This document shows positions 46,362 through 60,156 of a stretch of 64,000 nt of DNA, piece after piece (positions within the stretch are counted from its first letter, which is position 1; each line of letters starts with the position of its first letter). Source of the stretch: Geosiphon pyriformis (taxonomy: Eukaryota; Glomeromycota; Glomeromycetes; Archaeosporales; Geosiphonaceae); contig JAAOMT010000083.1 of NCBI GenBank assembly GCA_016748015.1, positions 4,765 to 68,764 of the forward strand. The letters run 5' to 3'. The notes beneath the pieces are model-generated. The model was given only the letters and a program-made list of their open reading frames with translations. It had not been told where the DNA came from and searched no databases. The position numbers and the translations under genes are program-made.

Positions 46362-49300
46362 TGGTAAAATATATAAAAAGCTTTGAAATATTAATATTTC
46401 GATCTGTAGTGTTTAAGAAAAGGCATTTTCACAAAATCAAATCAGCGCTGACTTATAATACATGTAAATGTGATCGACAGGTGATCTTACTATATTTATT
46501 TAAATCGGGTGAGATTCCACCTCTACAAAATTAAGAAGTTTTGCATTTTTCGTTACTCTGCAGATATAATTAAGTTTTTGTTATTGTTATTTTATTTTTT
46601 ATAACAATAATGGACAATTTGGTAGAAAAAAGTAATCATTAATACAATAGTGAATGAATTAAAATTTAAAAACCTCACAGAAGCACAGCTTTTTTGTTAC
46701 AAATTGGAATAACACATTAACCAATAGCAAAAAAAACAAGTATTATATAATAAAAATAATCAAAAAGAAATTTCAATTAAAAAGTGAATTAAATATGTAT
46801 AAATTAAATATGCAAATTTGTTTTATAAATATCTCAGCTATTATTTTTCAAAGAGTTTAAAAAAATAAAAAAATGGTCTGTACTGTTAACAAAAGATAAC
46901 ATAACTAATATAATTCTATGTCTCAATTAGTGCTTGTAAAATTTGGTAACAGATATTGTTTGTGTTTTTCAGTAATTATTTATTTAATAAGATTTCTTAA
47001 AAGCGTAAGATAATTATATATTAAAAAAAGAAAAAAGAAAAAAAATTATGATCTTTTAGATAAAAAATGTACGAAGAATTTTAATTATTGTGTTAAAAGA
47101 ATTGATTTAAAAAATAAGTGTTTTAAGAATTATTTTTGTGACTAATATTTTTTTACAGCTTTGAAAAATCTTGTTTATATATCTTCAAAAAAAACAATTA
47201 ACCAAATTAATAAACAAATTAATGATTAGATTAATAATTAAGTCATTCATTAAGTTTATTATTATATTAATAAAAAATTATTATAAATAGATGATTTTAA
47301 AACTAAAAATAAAATATCTTAAAATTTACACAACTTTCTTTTAAAACAACCTAATAAACAGCAACTGATTTAATAATATAAAGCTCTTAAATAAAGATTT
47401 TTGTTTTTATAAATAATAACAAGCCAATATATTCATATATATTGATAAAACTTAAGATTTAAAAGAGTATTTAGTTTTATTTTAAGTATTTTGAAATAAT
47501 ATATTTTGTTTTATTTTTTTAAACACACTTAGCAAAATTTTTAATTTAAATGTAAAAAAATAATATGCTAGTAAAATTGTTTTACTTTTTTATTAAATAT
47601 TTGTAAATTATCTTTTTTTTATACAAAATTAATATTAATTTTGAGTATAAAGCTTTCTTAAAAAACAATTTTCTTTGCACAAAGTTATATAAAGCTGTTT
47701 AGTATTGTTTTTTGTTACTATTTATTTGTTTAAAAATTTTAGTTCAAATAAAATTTGTTTTTAATCTTGTTAAATTACATATTACAACATATATAGCAGT
47801 ATTAAAAAATAAAAATAATAGTTAATTTGATATTTTTAAAACTTTTGTTAACAAAAGTAGTATTTTTAATGATATATAAAAAATTTTAATTGTAAATTTT
47901 TGAATTTATTAATCTTTTAAGTAGTTATAATTAATAAATTTATAAAAAACTATAATAATATTTACATATTTTACTTATATTATATATATTTTAAACAATA
48001 ATATATAGAATTTTAAAGATAATTAATTAAATACAAATATTATAAGACTAAATTAATAATATTTTTTTATTTTTATCTAAATAAAAAACATTAATTTGCA
48101 TTTATTTACTATAAAATTAAATTTAAAATTTAAAAACAAAATATTTTAATATTTATAATTTAAATATTAATAAAAATTTAAAGAAGTTTTTTTATTTTAT
48201 TTTTTTTGTATTTTTGATTAAATTTTTCAGTTTTAAAATAACTTTTAACAAATAATTAACAGATATTATGAATTTTTTTTATTATATATTTTATAAGTAT
48301 GATTTAATTATTATCTAGTATATATAAACAAACCAAGAATTTATAGTTAGACAATTCATGTTTTTGTTATATGTAATTAGCTACTTAAATTAGTTAAAAC
48401 TATATTATACACTTATAACTATATTAATACTAATACTTAAACAAAAAAAATATATGTGTTAATTATATAAATTCAAATTAACAATTACAATTTTATTAAT
48501 ATTTACCAACTAAATTATATTATTTAACAAATATTTTATTAATTTATGTAAATTATATAAAATTGATAAATTATTAATAATTGAAATTCTTTTTTTTATT
48601 ATTAGTTAATATATAAATTAATATAATTAATCTTATTTTTGTAACTTTTTATTAAATGTTAAATTACTAAAATAATAAACAGCTTAATCAATTTAGTTTT
48701 TTTGAATACTAACAAAATTTTAGTATACTATTTACTAAAAATTATATATTTATACAAATAATATATTTTGTATTAACTAAAACACAAAAAACTATAAATT
48801 ATAATACTAAAAAAGATAAAACTAATATATTTATTAGAAAAACCCAAAATTTTAAAGCTTTTTTTAATATATTTAAGCGAATTTTAATATTTAATTTATA
48901 TATAAAATTATAATTCAAAAATTCAATCTTATTATAATAAAAACAAATCTTCTTAAGATATTATTTATTATATAAATATTTTGAATACCAATTATAAGTT
49001 ATTTATAAACAGTTTTTATAATATATATATAGATTAATAATATATTTATTGTTAATATCTAAATATATGTATAAAATTAAATATCATAAAGTATTATATT
49101 AATATTAAGTCTTATTTTTTTACTTAGTATTCTAGATTAAATTATAAATTTGATAAATAAAATAATAAATATTGTTTGAAACAACCATATTTTTTGATCA
49201 AAATTTTAAGAAAAAAGTAGCAGCATAAGTCAATTTATTAATAATTATATTAATAATTATACTTAAATGCTTTATAATTTTAAATTATACTATTAAAATG

Positions 49301-52300
49301 TTTTTATTATAAATAAAATTGTAAATTTGTTTTTTTAATCTAACAACTATTGTAAATATTAAGTTTATACAAATTAAACTTAAAAATACAAACATTAATA
49401 GTAATTTAACTGTCTAAATAAATAATAACTATATTTAAAAAATATATTTAAGAACTAAAACAATAATTTGCAGTTTAATAAATATTAATAACATTAAACT
49501 GAAAACCCAAATATTAATATTTAATTCCAAATTTTTAAAATATACAACAATTCTATTAATAATACTATAAAATCTTAATTTTTTTAATAAATTATCTGTA
49601 AAAACATTAATAATTAGCAGTTATATTTTTATCAAACTTTTACTAATCATTAATAAATTATTAGATTTTAATATATTCTGCCAAAAATATTATTTCCAAA
49701 AGAAAAATAGACTTATAAGCAAATTTTTTTTGAAAAAATTAAGTAATAACAATAAATTAATAAGATATTAGATTTTTAAGATTAAGTTTTTTTTATTAAT
49801 AAAAAGTTTTTTAGTTAAAATTTTGTTTTACTTATTAAGTAATTGCTTGTTAAAAATTACACTAAATTTTTTTAAAGAATAAATTACATTAAAATACAAC
49901 TTTATATTTAAAATATTAAAAATAAAAATATTATTTAAGTTTAAAAATATTAATAAAATAAACCAAATCAAAAAAACACTATAATTCAAAATAATTTTAA
50001 TCATATTAATTATATTAACCAAAAAATTGTTAATTAAATTAATATATAATCTAACTAAATAATACAAAAATTTAGCAGAGTTTAATTAGAAATCTATAAA
50101 TCTATAAATCTGTAATTAAAAAACCTATTAATAATATTAAATATATTTAAAAATAAGACTAAAAATACTATTTTGTTTTTAGCTTAAACCTGGTTAAATA
50201 ATTTAAAACTATATAACAAAAAATAATATAAAGCTTTATTTAAAAAGTTTTTAAAAAAATTTGCCTTATATCTTAAATTTTTATATATTATTGTATTTTA
50301 CTTCTGATACATATTTTTTAAAATAAAATTGAATTGTAATTTATAATTAATTATTAGTTAAAGCATAACAAAAACCAAATACAAGAACTATTTATCAAAA
50401 ATAGCTTTTTTAAAATTATATTTACAAAAAATTATATATATAAATAAATTTTAAACATATTAAGTTTAAAAAAATTATTTGTAAACAAAAAAATTAATAA
50501 ATAATAATACATTTTTTTGTTTTTTACTATAGCAATTAATAAATTGCTAATAAATAAATTAGCATTAGTAATATATTTGTTGATAAAAATAATCACAGTT
50601 TCTTTATTTAATAAAAATATTATTAATTTAAAAAATTACTAATCATATTAAAAATATATTGTATTATAGTATAATTATTGTTAATTCAGATAATATTATC
50701 AACAAAAACATTAGCTTTTAAATATAATATTAATTTAAAATAAGTATTAATATAATTTGTTTTTAATATGCATTTAAATTTAATATAATAACCAAAAAAC
50801 TATTTATGTTTCTTTATTTTGTACAAAAAAAATTAAAAAAAATGTGTTATAACAAAAAAAAAAGCTTTACTTTAATTTTAATTATTATAAAATTTTATAG
50901 TTATTATTTAATCTAAAATCAATTATTACATGATTTAAATAGTTATTATAAATGCTTTTAAAAAATTTAACAAATTTAAAACATATTTTAATTCTTAATA
51001 AACTGTTTTTTAAATAAAACTATTTATAAAATTATATGTTTTATATATATTCTATAAAATTAATTACAATTTACAATTTTTTTTAATACATTTTTTATAA
51101 CTAAACTATGGCAAAAATTAGTAATAAAATTAATATACTTTTTAAAACTAAAAAGTTGTTATTACAAAAAATATTTAATTAACTACATATATTAAAAATA
51201 TAATTTAACAAAAACTTTGACAAAATTTTATAAGCAGTTTTAATCAGAATTATAAAATAAATATTTGTTAAAATTTCTTTCTAATTATAAAATATAAGAT
51301 TATTAAAACTTATACATATTTTTATTAAACAGACACTAATTTTAAAGCCAAACAAAAATTCAAAAAAACCAAAAATAAACTTAAAACACTTATATTATAA
51401 TACTATTAAAATTTATTTAAAATATCTAAAAATTTAATTGTCTTATTAACAAAAAGCAACTTTATTATTAAAAAAAATTTATTTAAAATTTATTTTTTTC
51501 TAAAAAACTATTATTATTTTGCAAAAAAATATTCTAAAATAGTAATATTTATTAAAATTAAAATGTTATTACTAATTAAATAGATTTTAGTAATGTTTAA
51601 TAACTTAACAAAATATTTTTTTATTATAATGTGTCTATACATGTAAAATTACTTATAAAATAAAAAAATTTATCAATTATAATATTATATTTCATATAAA
51701 ATAGCTTAATAATATATAAATAGTTCTAAAAAACATAAGTTTACAAATCATATTATTATACTTAATATAAAAACTATAAATAAACACAATATTTATAGCA
51801 TATACAAAGCTTTTAATTAGAAAAAAGCTTTAAAAAACTTGATTATTAATAAAAAAATATTGTTTAAAATTATTTAAAAAAATATGTGTATTTTTGTGTT
51901 AAATTAGAATCTCAAGATATATACTATTATTATTAACAGAAATTTAAGTTATTAATTAGCATGAAATTATTTTTATAATTTTTATTATTAATAACTTAAT
52001 TTGTATAAAACACAAATATAACTAAATTATAATAATTAAAAACTATAATATACTAAATTATATAACAACCAGAATTTGTCAAAATATTTAATAATTTATT
52101 AAAATAACTTATAATTTAAAAAAATAATTTGTAATTTGATAAAATGTATTTTTAGTTTACCAAAATATTAAGAAAAAAAAATGCTAAATTATAGAATAGT
52201 ATTACAATAAATTATATAAAAATAGAGCTTTTTTCTTCAAAATAATGTATTATTTCTTAAATATTTTTTTAAAATTGATTTATCTTACAAATTAATTCAA

Positions 52301-52506
52301 TAAAAATTTATCTTAAAAACCCAAAAACTTTTAATTATTGTTATTTCAAAATTAATTATTTTGTATTAATATTTGAAATTAATTAACTATTAATTTTAAT
52401 AAATATTAATAACTTTCAAATCTAAATTCAAACTGACTTCTTTGAATTATTTCTTTATTTTTTTTTAGTTATTTTTTTATTTTTATTTTTTTCTATATTT
52501 TTAAAT

Positions 52507-52640
52507 AACTTATAATTGAGATTTTCTGTAAAAGAGTTGACTTTTTTAGCAAAGTAATTACATATTATTTAGAAAGTTTATAAATAAAATTTTTTGTAAA
52601 AGAGTTAACTTTTATTACAAAGTGATTATACAAAATAATT
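52507..52640. repeat. Tandem duplication of about 68 bp
   Basis: Two adjacent diverged copies share TTTTCTGTAAAAGAGTTGAC against TTTTTTGTAAAAGAGTTAAC and then CAAAGT(A/G)ATTA. Offset is about 68 bp. No function is evident. Confidence 0.7.
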
Positions 52641-54750
52641 GATACAGAATTGGCTATTTTATTATAAATTTAACAACAAACACAATTCAAAATATAGAAA
52701 AATAATTTAAAAAATAAATAAGCTTATTGATGTTTATTAACTTCTATTAAACAACAAAATTAATAACAGCAAAAAAAAATAAAATTTTTTTTGATAATAC
52801 TATAATAAAATAGATAATAAAACAAAAATTTTTCAAAGTTTAAAAAAACACCAAAACACTAATATATTAAGTAAATAATTAGTAATTTTAAAAGTTGTAA
52901 ATAATTAAATTTTTTTAATAAACAATAATATTCATATAAGTAATGTAATTTTCAATGTTTTTTTTATTATATTTATATTATTTCAAAGTTTAAAAAAAAT
53001 ATAATCGAATTTGATAAATAATTTTATTGTTAAAAAAATTACAATAAAAAAAAACAAAAATTTGAATAATTATTGCTTTATATAATAATATTAAATAGAT
53101 AAACTTTCTAATAAATAACAAATTTAATAACTTAAAAGTTTTTTAAGTTTTTAAATCTAACTTAAATTCTTTTTGGTTAATATATTCTATTTAATTATAT
53201 TTTAAATATTAAAAAAGCCAATTTGATTATATTATATAAACAAAAACTAAAAAAACACAGTATTAAAATTATTTTGGTATTTGACAAATAAAAAATTATT
53301 TTAAAACAACATATTTTGGCTTATTATTAATTTTATTAACTAATAAAGTTCAAATTTAAAAGGTAATTAATATAAACTTAAATAAAAATAAATAATTAAA
53401 ATTATTCCTAAAATTAAAATTATATCAAATATATAGGCTAAATTATTAGTAATTATTTTTTAATAATATATTAGTATATATTGCAGTAAAATAAAAATTT
53501 ATATTTATATTACTATTTTGAACAAATATTGGCTATAATTACAATACCTAAAATTTATTTTCTTTTTATGTTTTACTTATGAATATAATCTTGCCATAAG
53601 TAATATATTTAAAAAACCTAATAAATTTAAAACTGTATTAAAACAAATAATAACAATAGTTAATTATTTTAATAATACAATTTATTTATATTTTATCAAA
53701 AAGTTTCGAAAAGTTCAAAAATAAATATATTCAAATTATATTACTTTAATTTATTCAGATAATATTTATTAGAATTTTTATTATTATTGTCTTAAAAATT
53801 TTGTCAAGCTTTAAAAATAAGTATATAATTATAGATTTATTAATTTAATTAACTTTTAATTTAACATTAAATTTTTCAAAAATCTAGCTATTATTTATAA
53901 ATTATTTTTAAATCAACTTTTAATTCATCTTAATAAATTTTATTTGTTATAAAATATAATATTGATTTTGCTTAATAACAATTTTTGATAATTAATAACA
54001 TATTTGTATTTTCTGTTTTTTCTTTATTATAGAACTTTTAACAAATCACAATTAGATACTATTTGTTTTTATAAAATATTACAAGCTTTTAATTGCATTT
54101 TAAAAATATGAAAAGAATATTTAAATTAAGATTTAACACAATATATAATTTAATAATTAGGGTAAAAATAGAAAAAATAAAAGCAACTTTTATTATTGTT
54201 AATTTTTTTTTAAATTCAAATATTCATAATATATAATTTAAAACTAATATTGAAATTTAAACTTTATATATTTTGCTTAATTTATTACTTATTATTATAA
54301 AACCTGATTTAAATACCAGTTAATTTATATTTTGTTTGAGTTAGAAAAATATAGAAAACGAAATTATTTCTTTAATTTTATAATATATAAACAATTTAGA
54401 AAAAATATATTAAGATTTTGAAAATTTGCTTTCTTTTAACTAGAAAATTAAATTTTTTGACAATATATTTATTTAAAATTTATGTCAATATAGTATTTAT
54501 AAAGTAACTATAAAGTTCAAAAAGATTTTTTTATATTAATTAATAAAACTATTTTCAAGTAAAATATTTTTATTTATCTTTATTAAAATAAACAAATTTA
54601 TTGTTTTTTAAAATTTAAAATAAAAAAGTATTAGCTATAAGCTAAATTTATTCTTTAATTAACTTTTTTTAATGAAAAAACGAATTTTATAAACAATATC
54701 TTGTTTAACCAATTCAATATACTATTTATCAATAAAATTGTTAATAAGTC

Positions 54751-54785
54751 TATTAATAAATTTTTTATTAAAAAATTTATTAATA
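54751..54785. repeat. Perfect 35-bp AT palindrome
   Basis: Two 17-bp arms (TATTAATAAATTTTTTA and its reverse complement) flank a single central base. Composition is pure A and T, so it could fold as a hairpin or cruciform, but chance is a reasonable explanation in this sequence context. Confidence 0.8.
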
Positions 54786-56940
54786 AAATAAATAAATGTA
54801 AAATAGATAATAAACAAAATAAATTGCAAAATATTAAAATATTAAATATAATAATATCTAATAATTAAAAAATCAATTACATAACTGGAAACAAATATTA
54901 ATAGATAAAAAAAATTGCCAGATTAGAAAATAAAAAAACAGAAATAATAATAATGGCAATATAAAAAGTAATTTATTAAATAATTACAAATATTTAGCAA
55001 TAAATAACAAAACAAAATAAAAACTAATTAATATATTTGGTTTATTGTTTTAAAAACTAAATTTTATAAATAATAATAACTATTTTTTATTATTAATATA
55101 TACATTTTTATTGATTATATTATTTATCATATTTATATTTTAATTAATTAATATTATGTTAGTTTTAATAAAATAATTGTTCTAATAAGAATTTCTATTA
55201 AAATTATTAAAACTCTAAAAAAATTCGAATGTTTAATAAACTTTTTAATATTTAGTATCAATCCTGTTTTAAAATCTTACATATTATGTTATTTTTATTA
55301 TAAGCAAAATTTTTATGTACTTATTAATTGCTAAGTTAATTCTATCTGATTTAACTTTGTAAAATTCATGAAATTTCTTGATATAATAAATTTTTGGGTT
55401 ATATAAAAAGTTAAATCAACAATATTAAAACTTAAACCAACTTAAATACTATTTTAAATAATTCTAATTATTTCAGAATTTAATTTTAACTATTTATGTA
55501 TAAATTTAACAAAATTCATATCTAAAACTAAAAATAAATACTTAAATAATTTGGAAATTAGAAATTTTAATTTCAAGAAATAAGATAAACAAAAATTTAT
55601 TATATATAAAGTCTTATTAAACCAAGTGTTAAAAAACACTTATTTTGTATATTATATTTAAATTACTTATTAATCTTAGTTTTTTAAAGTTATTTTTTAT
55701 AATATTTAATTTTTACAAAAAATATTCTTAAATTTAACCTATTTAATATTTTTAATATTCTTAAAATTATATTTTTAATGATTTTTATTGATTTATTTTC
55801 ATAAATTAAAAAGTATAATATTTAAAAATCTTTTTCTAACTCTAATAAAATACATATAATCTTATAATCTATTAAAAAAAACTTCTGTGTATTTAATATT
55901 CTATAAATTATTACAATATTATACAAAAAAAACAAAAACAAAATAAAATTTATAATTTTTTTAATCTTATAAAAATTCATCTATGTAAAAATTTTAATAA
56001 ATAAACTATCTAAAAGTAAATTAATCAGACTAAAATTCAAATATTTTTTGAAACTAGTATTGTATTTTGTATTATTTTTAAAATTATTTTCTAAAATAAT
56101 AAAAATATTCTTATTAAAAGTTTTAATTATAAAATTATTAATAATTAAAATTTGACTTAACTATATACTTAAAAATATATTTTTATATAATTTTAGTATT
56201 GTGATTAACTATTTGTTTTTGAATACTGACTGAATTATTAAAAGCTGATTAAAAACTTTTGAGATTTTAAAAACATGTTTAATTAAATAGTTATTTATGA
56301 TTATTATAATACTAATATCTAAGAAGTTTAAATTTAAACCAGATGTAAATACTTTTATATTATTAAATTTATTAGTAATTTAAAGTTTAATATTAGAATA
56401 AAGCTTAATTTTTATTATAATTAAAACATTATTTTTTATTTTTTTATGTTATTTAATAATATTATTTTGTTTAATAAAAACATTTATGTTTTTAATATTA
56501 CATATAGTTATTTTTTAAGTTAAGCTACTTATTGAGAATAAACAAGATTATATTACTACTTAAACAAAAGCAATCAAGTTTTTTTAATATAAATTTTATT
56601 AATCTTTTAAATTATTATATTAGCTTTCAGACTATCAATTTTGAAAGTTAAAACTTTAAAATTATTTAAAAAAAGATTCAAAGAATTATGTATTATATTA
56701 AATAAAATTAGATAACTTAATAATAATTTGTCAATAATTATATTTAATTTTATGTTAAAATTTTGTATAAGTACTTTATTGGTCTTAATAATAAAAATAA
56801 AAAACATTTAATTTGTAAATAATTTTTGAAACATAGTTTATAAAAAACTTCAAAGAATATTCTAAAATCTTAATACATAAATTTAAAGTTATTTTTACAA
56901 AAAAAAGTGATCCAAAAATATTGGAAAATGTAATTATTAC

Positions 56941-57010
56941 ATAATAATATAAAATAATATAAAATAATTCAAAATAATACAAAATAATATATAATAATGC
57001 AAAATAGTAC
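56941..57010. repeat. Seven 10-bp tandem units
   Basis: Seven consecutive decamers of the AAAATAATAT type, with variable last two bases (AT, AT, TC, AC, AT, GC, AC). The array lies inside a minus-strand frame made of Tyr, Ile, Leu and Phe, which is an artefact of the repeat. Confidence 0.9.
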
Positions 57011-60000
57011 AGAAAAACTAGTAATAATATAAAATAATTAATTATAATATAAAAAAATAAAACAATAGTAAAAATAGTAAGCAATAATTAATAACAACAA
57101 ATAATTAAAAGCAATTTTATAGAACTAAAAAATATGTATAAAATAAATAGTTTTAATAGTTAAAAAAAAAACTGATCAGACAAAAATTAATTTTTCTTTA
57201 ATATTTTATCTTTATTCTAATAAATTTTTATCTTATTCTTATTTATATTTTTTAACTAATCTAATAAAATAATATTATTTAATTTACAATTATATGATTC
57301 CAAAATTTTAATTGCCAAAATTTAATTAATTGTTTTTTTTATTTTTATTTTAAATCAGATACTATTAACATAAATACTTTTAGAATTTTAATAATTTAGA
57401 CTAATTTTTCTTGATTATAACAATTGATAAAATACTAATTTCTTTTATATATTTTTTTATTTTATTTTTTATTTTTTTATTTTTTATTTTTTTTGTAAAA
57501 TAACAATATTGAAAATTAATTGTTTTTGAATTAAACTTCATAATAGCCTGATAAAAGAGAAAAGTTTTTTCTAAATTTAAATATTAACTTTATTTATTAG
57601 TTTATCAAAAAAACAAAAAACCAATGCCAAATTTTAACAACTATATTTGACTAGCTTAGAAAAAAAAACATCTCTGTATCTTATAACAAAAGAACTTAAT
57701 AAATAAAACTTTAAACAAAAAATTTTTTAAAGATTAATAATTTATTTTATTACTAAAATTAATTTATTTGAAATTATTTTGTTTTTAATATCAAATTATA
57801 AACACTAAATATTATAATCATATTTTTTAAAATTTATTTATAATATTATTAAACATATTAAGCAAACTTTTTGCTAAAAAAACCTAAAATAATACAAATA
57901 AAAGACTTTTTATCATATTGCTTATTATAAAAGCTTAATTTATACTACCAAAAAAGACTAAACAAGACACAAAAATCTGTTTTTTTACATAAATATACAT
58001 AATATAATTTTTATTTGACATAAAAAATTTAGTTTTATTTTAATTAAGTAATTTGGTATTTAGTATATTAATATTAAAAATATGATCATATTTTTTATAA
58101 TTAATATACACTAAAATTAATAAACAAGTCCAATTTAAACTTATATTCTTAAACATCAGAATTACACAAATAATAATATTTTTAACAAAAACAAAATTAA
58201 AACATATAATAATATAATATATATATATATAAGAAACAAAATTATAAGAAATAAAACAATTTTTTTTATTATATAATAACAAATAATCTGAAAGATTATG
58301 AATAGTAATATTTATTAACAGTATATATAAAAAAGTATAATAGCAGATTTTTAAGTTTTATATTTGTTTTTTATTGTTGGTTTTGGCTATATATACAAAG
58401 TTTTTATTTAATAAAATTAATTATTTAAAAATAATTAAATTTATAATTTTAATACTCTTAAACTTAATCAATATTTTTTATCAGAAACTAATAATTGTAG
58501 TTTGATTATTTTAATCTTATTAAATTTAAATAATATTAATTTTAATGTTAATTTAAACAGATTAATTAGACTTTTCTTAATAATAATTTTTTAATCTAAT
58601 TTAATGCTAATTTTTATAAATTCATATTAATCAAAATTTTTTTACTAATAGCCAGCTTTTTAATTACTTTTAAATTAAATTTAAAAATAAACATCAATTA
58701 AATAATGTTTTAGAAAAGTAAGTGCTTTTTCAAAACTATTAATTTTGCAAAAAAAGATTTTTAATATTTTTAAGTTTTTTATTTAATATTTTACTAGATA
58801 TTATAATAAAATTAATGTTTAAAGCAAAAAACTTAACTAAATTAAAGCATTTTTTTTCTTTGACTAATATATTAAACAACAAAATAAAACCAATAAAAAC
58901 AGATGGTAAGAGATCAAAAATTTTATTATTATATAAAAAATTATAAAACAGCTTTTTAGATGACTTTTTAAATAGTAAATTCATATATGTGTGTCTTTTA
59001 AAATTGTTTTATTTATGTATTTATTATTATTGAATATATTAAGATTGATAAAATTAGTTTTTTTATTATTGTGCTTTCAAGTTTTTAATGTTAAATATTT
59101 ATTAATATTATCTTTTTTACTCTTAACTTTATTGCTTTAAGAATAACATATAATTATATTATTATTTTTTAGCATTTTTATGGCCAAAAAATTTGTTAAT
59201 AAATTTATAATATTAAACTTAATAATAAGTCTTTTAAATTTTTTATTGAGTTTTTTTAACATATAAACATAAATATTTCGGTTTTTTTTGTGTTAAAACA
59301 GTTTTTACTTCAATTTTGTCAATATTTATAGCTCTAACCAAATTGTTAATTAACTTTATAGTTAAGTATAAAAATAAATGAAAGAAAAAAAATATAAATT
59401 TTTTACAAATTTTAATAGTTTTATTATAAACAGAAGATCAATAAAACAAAAAATTTTTTTATTAAAGTTTTATAATAAGTATAAAATTTTAAATTTTAAA
59501 TCTTTTTATTAATAAATAAAATAAAATACACTTTAATTATTAAATAATAGAAAATAATATTTTTATAACAATATTTTAAATAAATATTTTTTAATAATTT
59601 TATATACAATAAAACTTATTATAAGCTATTTTTGAATTTAATAAATTAGAAAATTTTAGTATTAATTTTAATTTACTTATTTATTTTTTTTAGAAAAAGC
59701 ATTTTTTATTCAAAAAACAGTTTGAAAAACCAAAAAAATTATATATAATTATATTAAAAATATTAAAATTAATTAATTTAAATTCTTAAATAAAATAAAG
59801 TTAAATTTTTAAAAAAATTTTTTTAAAAAAAAATTGCATAAATGATTTTAAAATTATCTAATTTATTTAATTTTTTTATTGGCATTTTTTGAATATTTTC
59901 AAATAATAATACTTTTATTTTCATTAAATTTGTATATTTATATTAAATTTATTAAATATTAAAAAAAGTTTATTTTCTAAAATTAATATTTTTGAGTTAT

Positions 60001-60156
60001 GATATAATAATAAGTATTTTATTAAAATATTAAATTTTTTGCAATAATAATTTGTTTAAAACTAAAAATAAAAATAAATAATTGTTTTTATTTTAGTTTT
60101 AATTTTTTAATATAATTTATTAGTATTAAAAAAAAATTCTTTGTTTTTTTAATTTT

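Larger units (their letters stand above)
46362..60100. other. Long AT desert
   Basis: Almost 14 kb without a supportable gene. The first 200 bp probably contain the BTB gene promoter. Beyond that the sequence is dominated by A and T with very many TA steps, and the few frames above 60 codons (for example 49828-50067, 56785-57084, 58040-58282, 58739-58984, all minus) are Leu/Ile/Phe/Tyr/Asn/Lys strings expected from composition. Local structures are listed separately. The desert is probably ancient transposon DNA changed beyond recognition. Confidence 0.6.

Noticed and set aside
54751-54785. AT palindrome as a replication origin or transposon end
   Set aside because: Pure A/T palindromes of this size are expected in such DNA, and nothing around it supports an element.
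49828-58984. Minus-strand frames of 60-100 codons in the AT desert (49828-50067, 56607-57084, 58040-58282, 58739-58984)
   Set aside because: They are low-complexity Leu/Ile/Phe/Tyr/Asn/Lys strings explained by base composition or by the 10-bp repeat at 56941-57010, with no start context, domain or splice partner.
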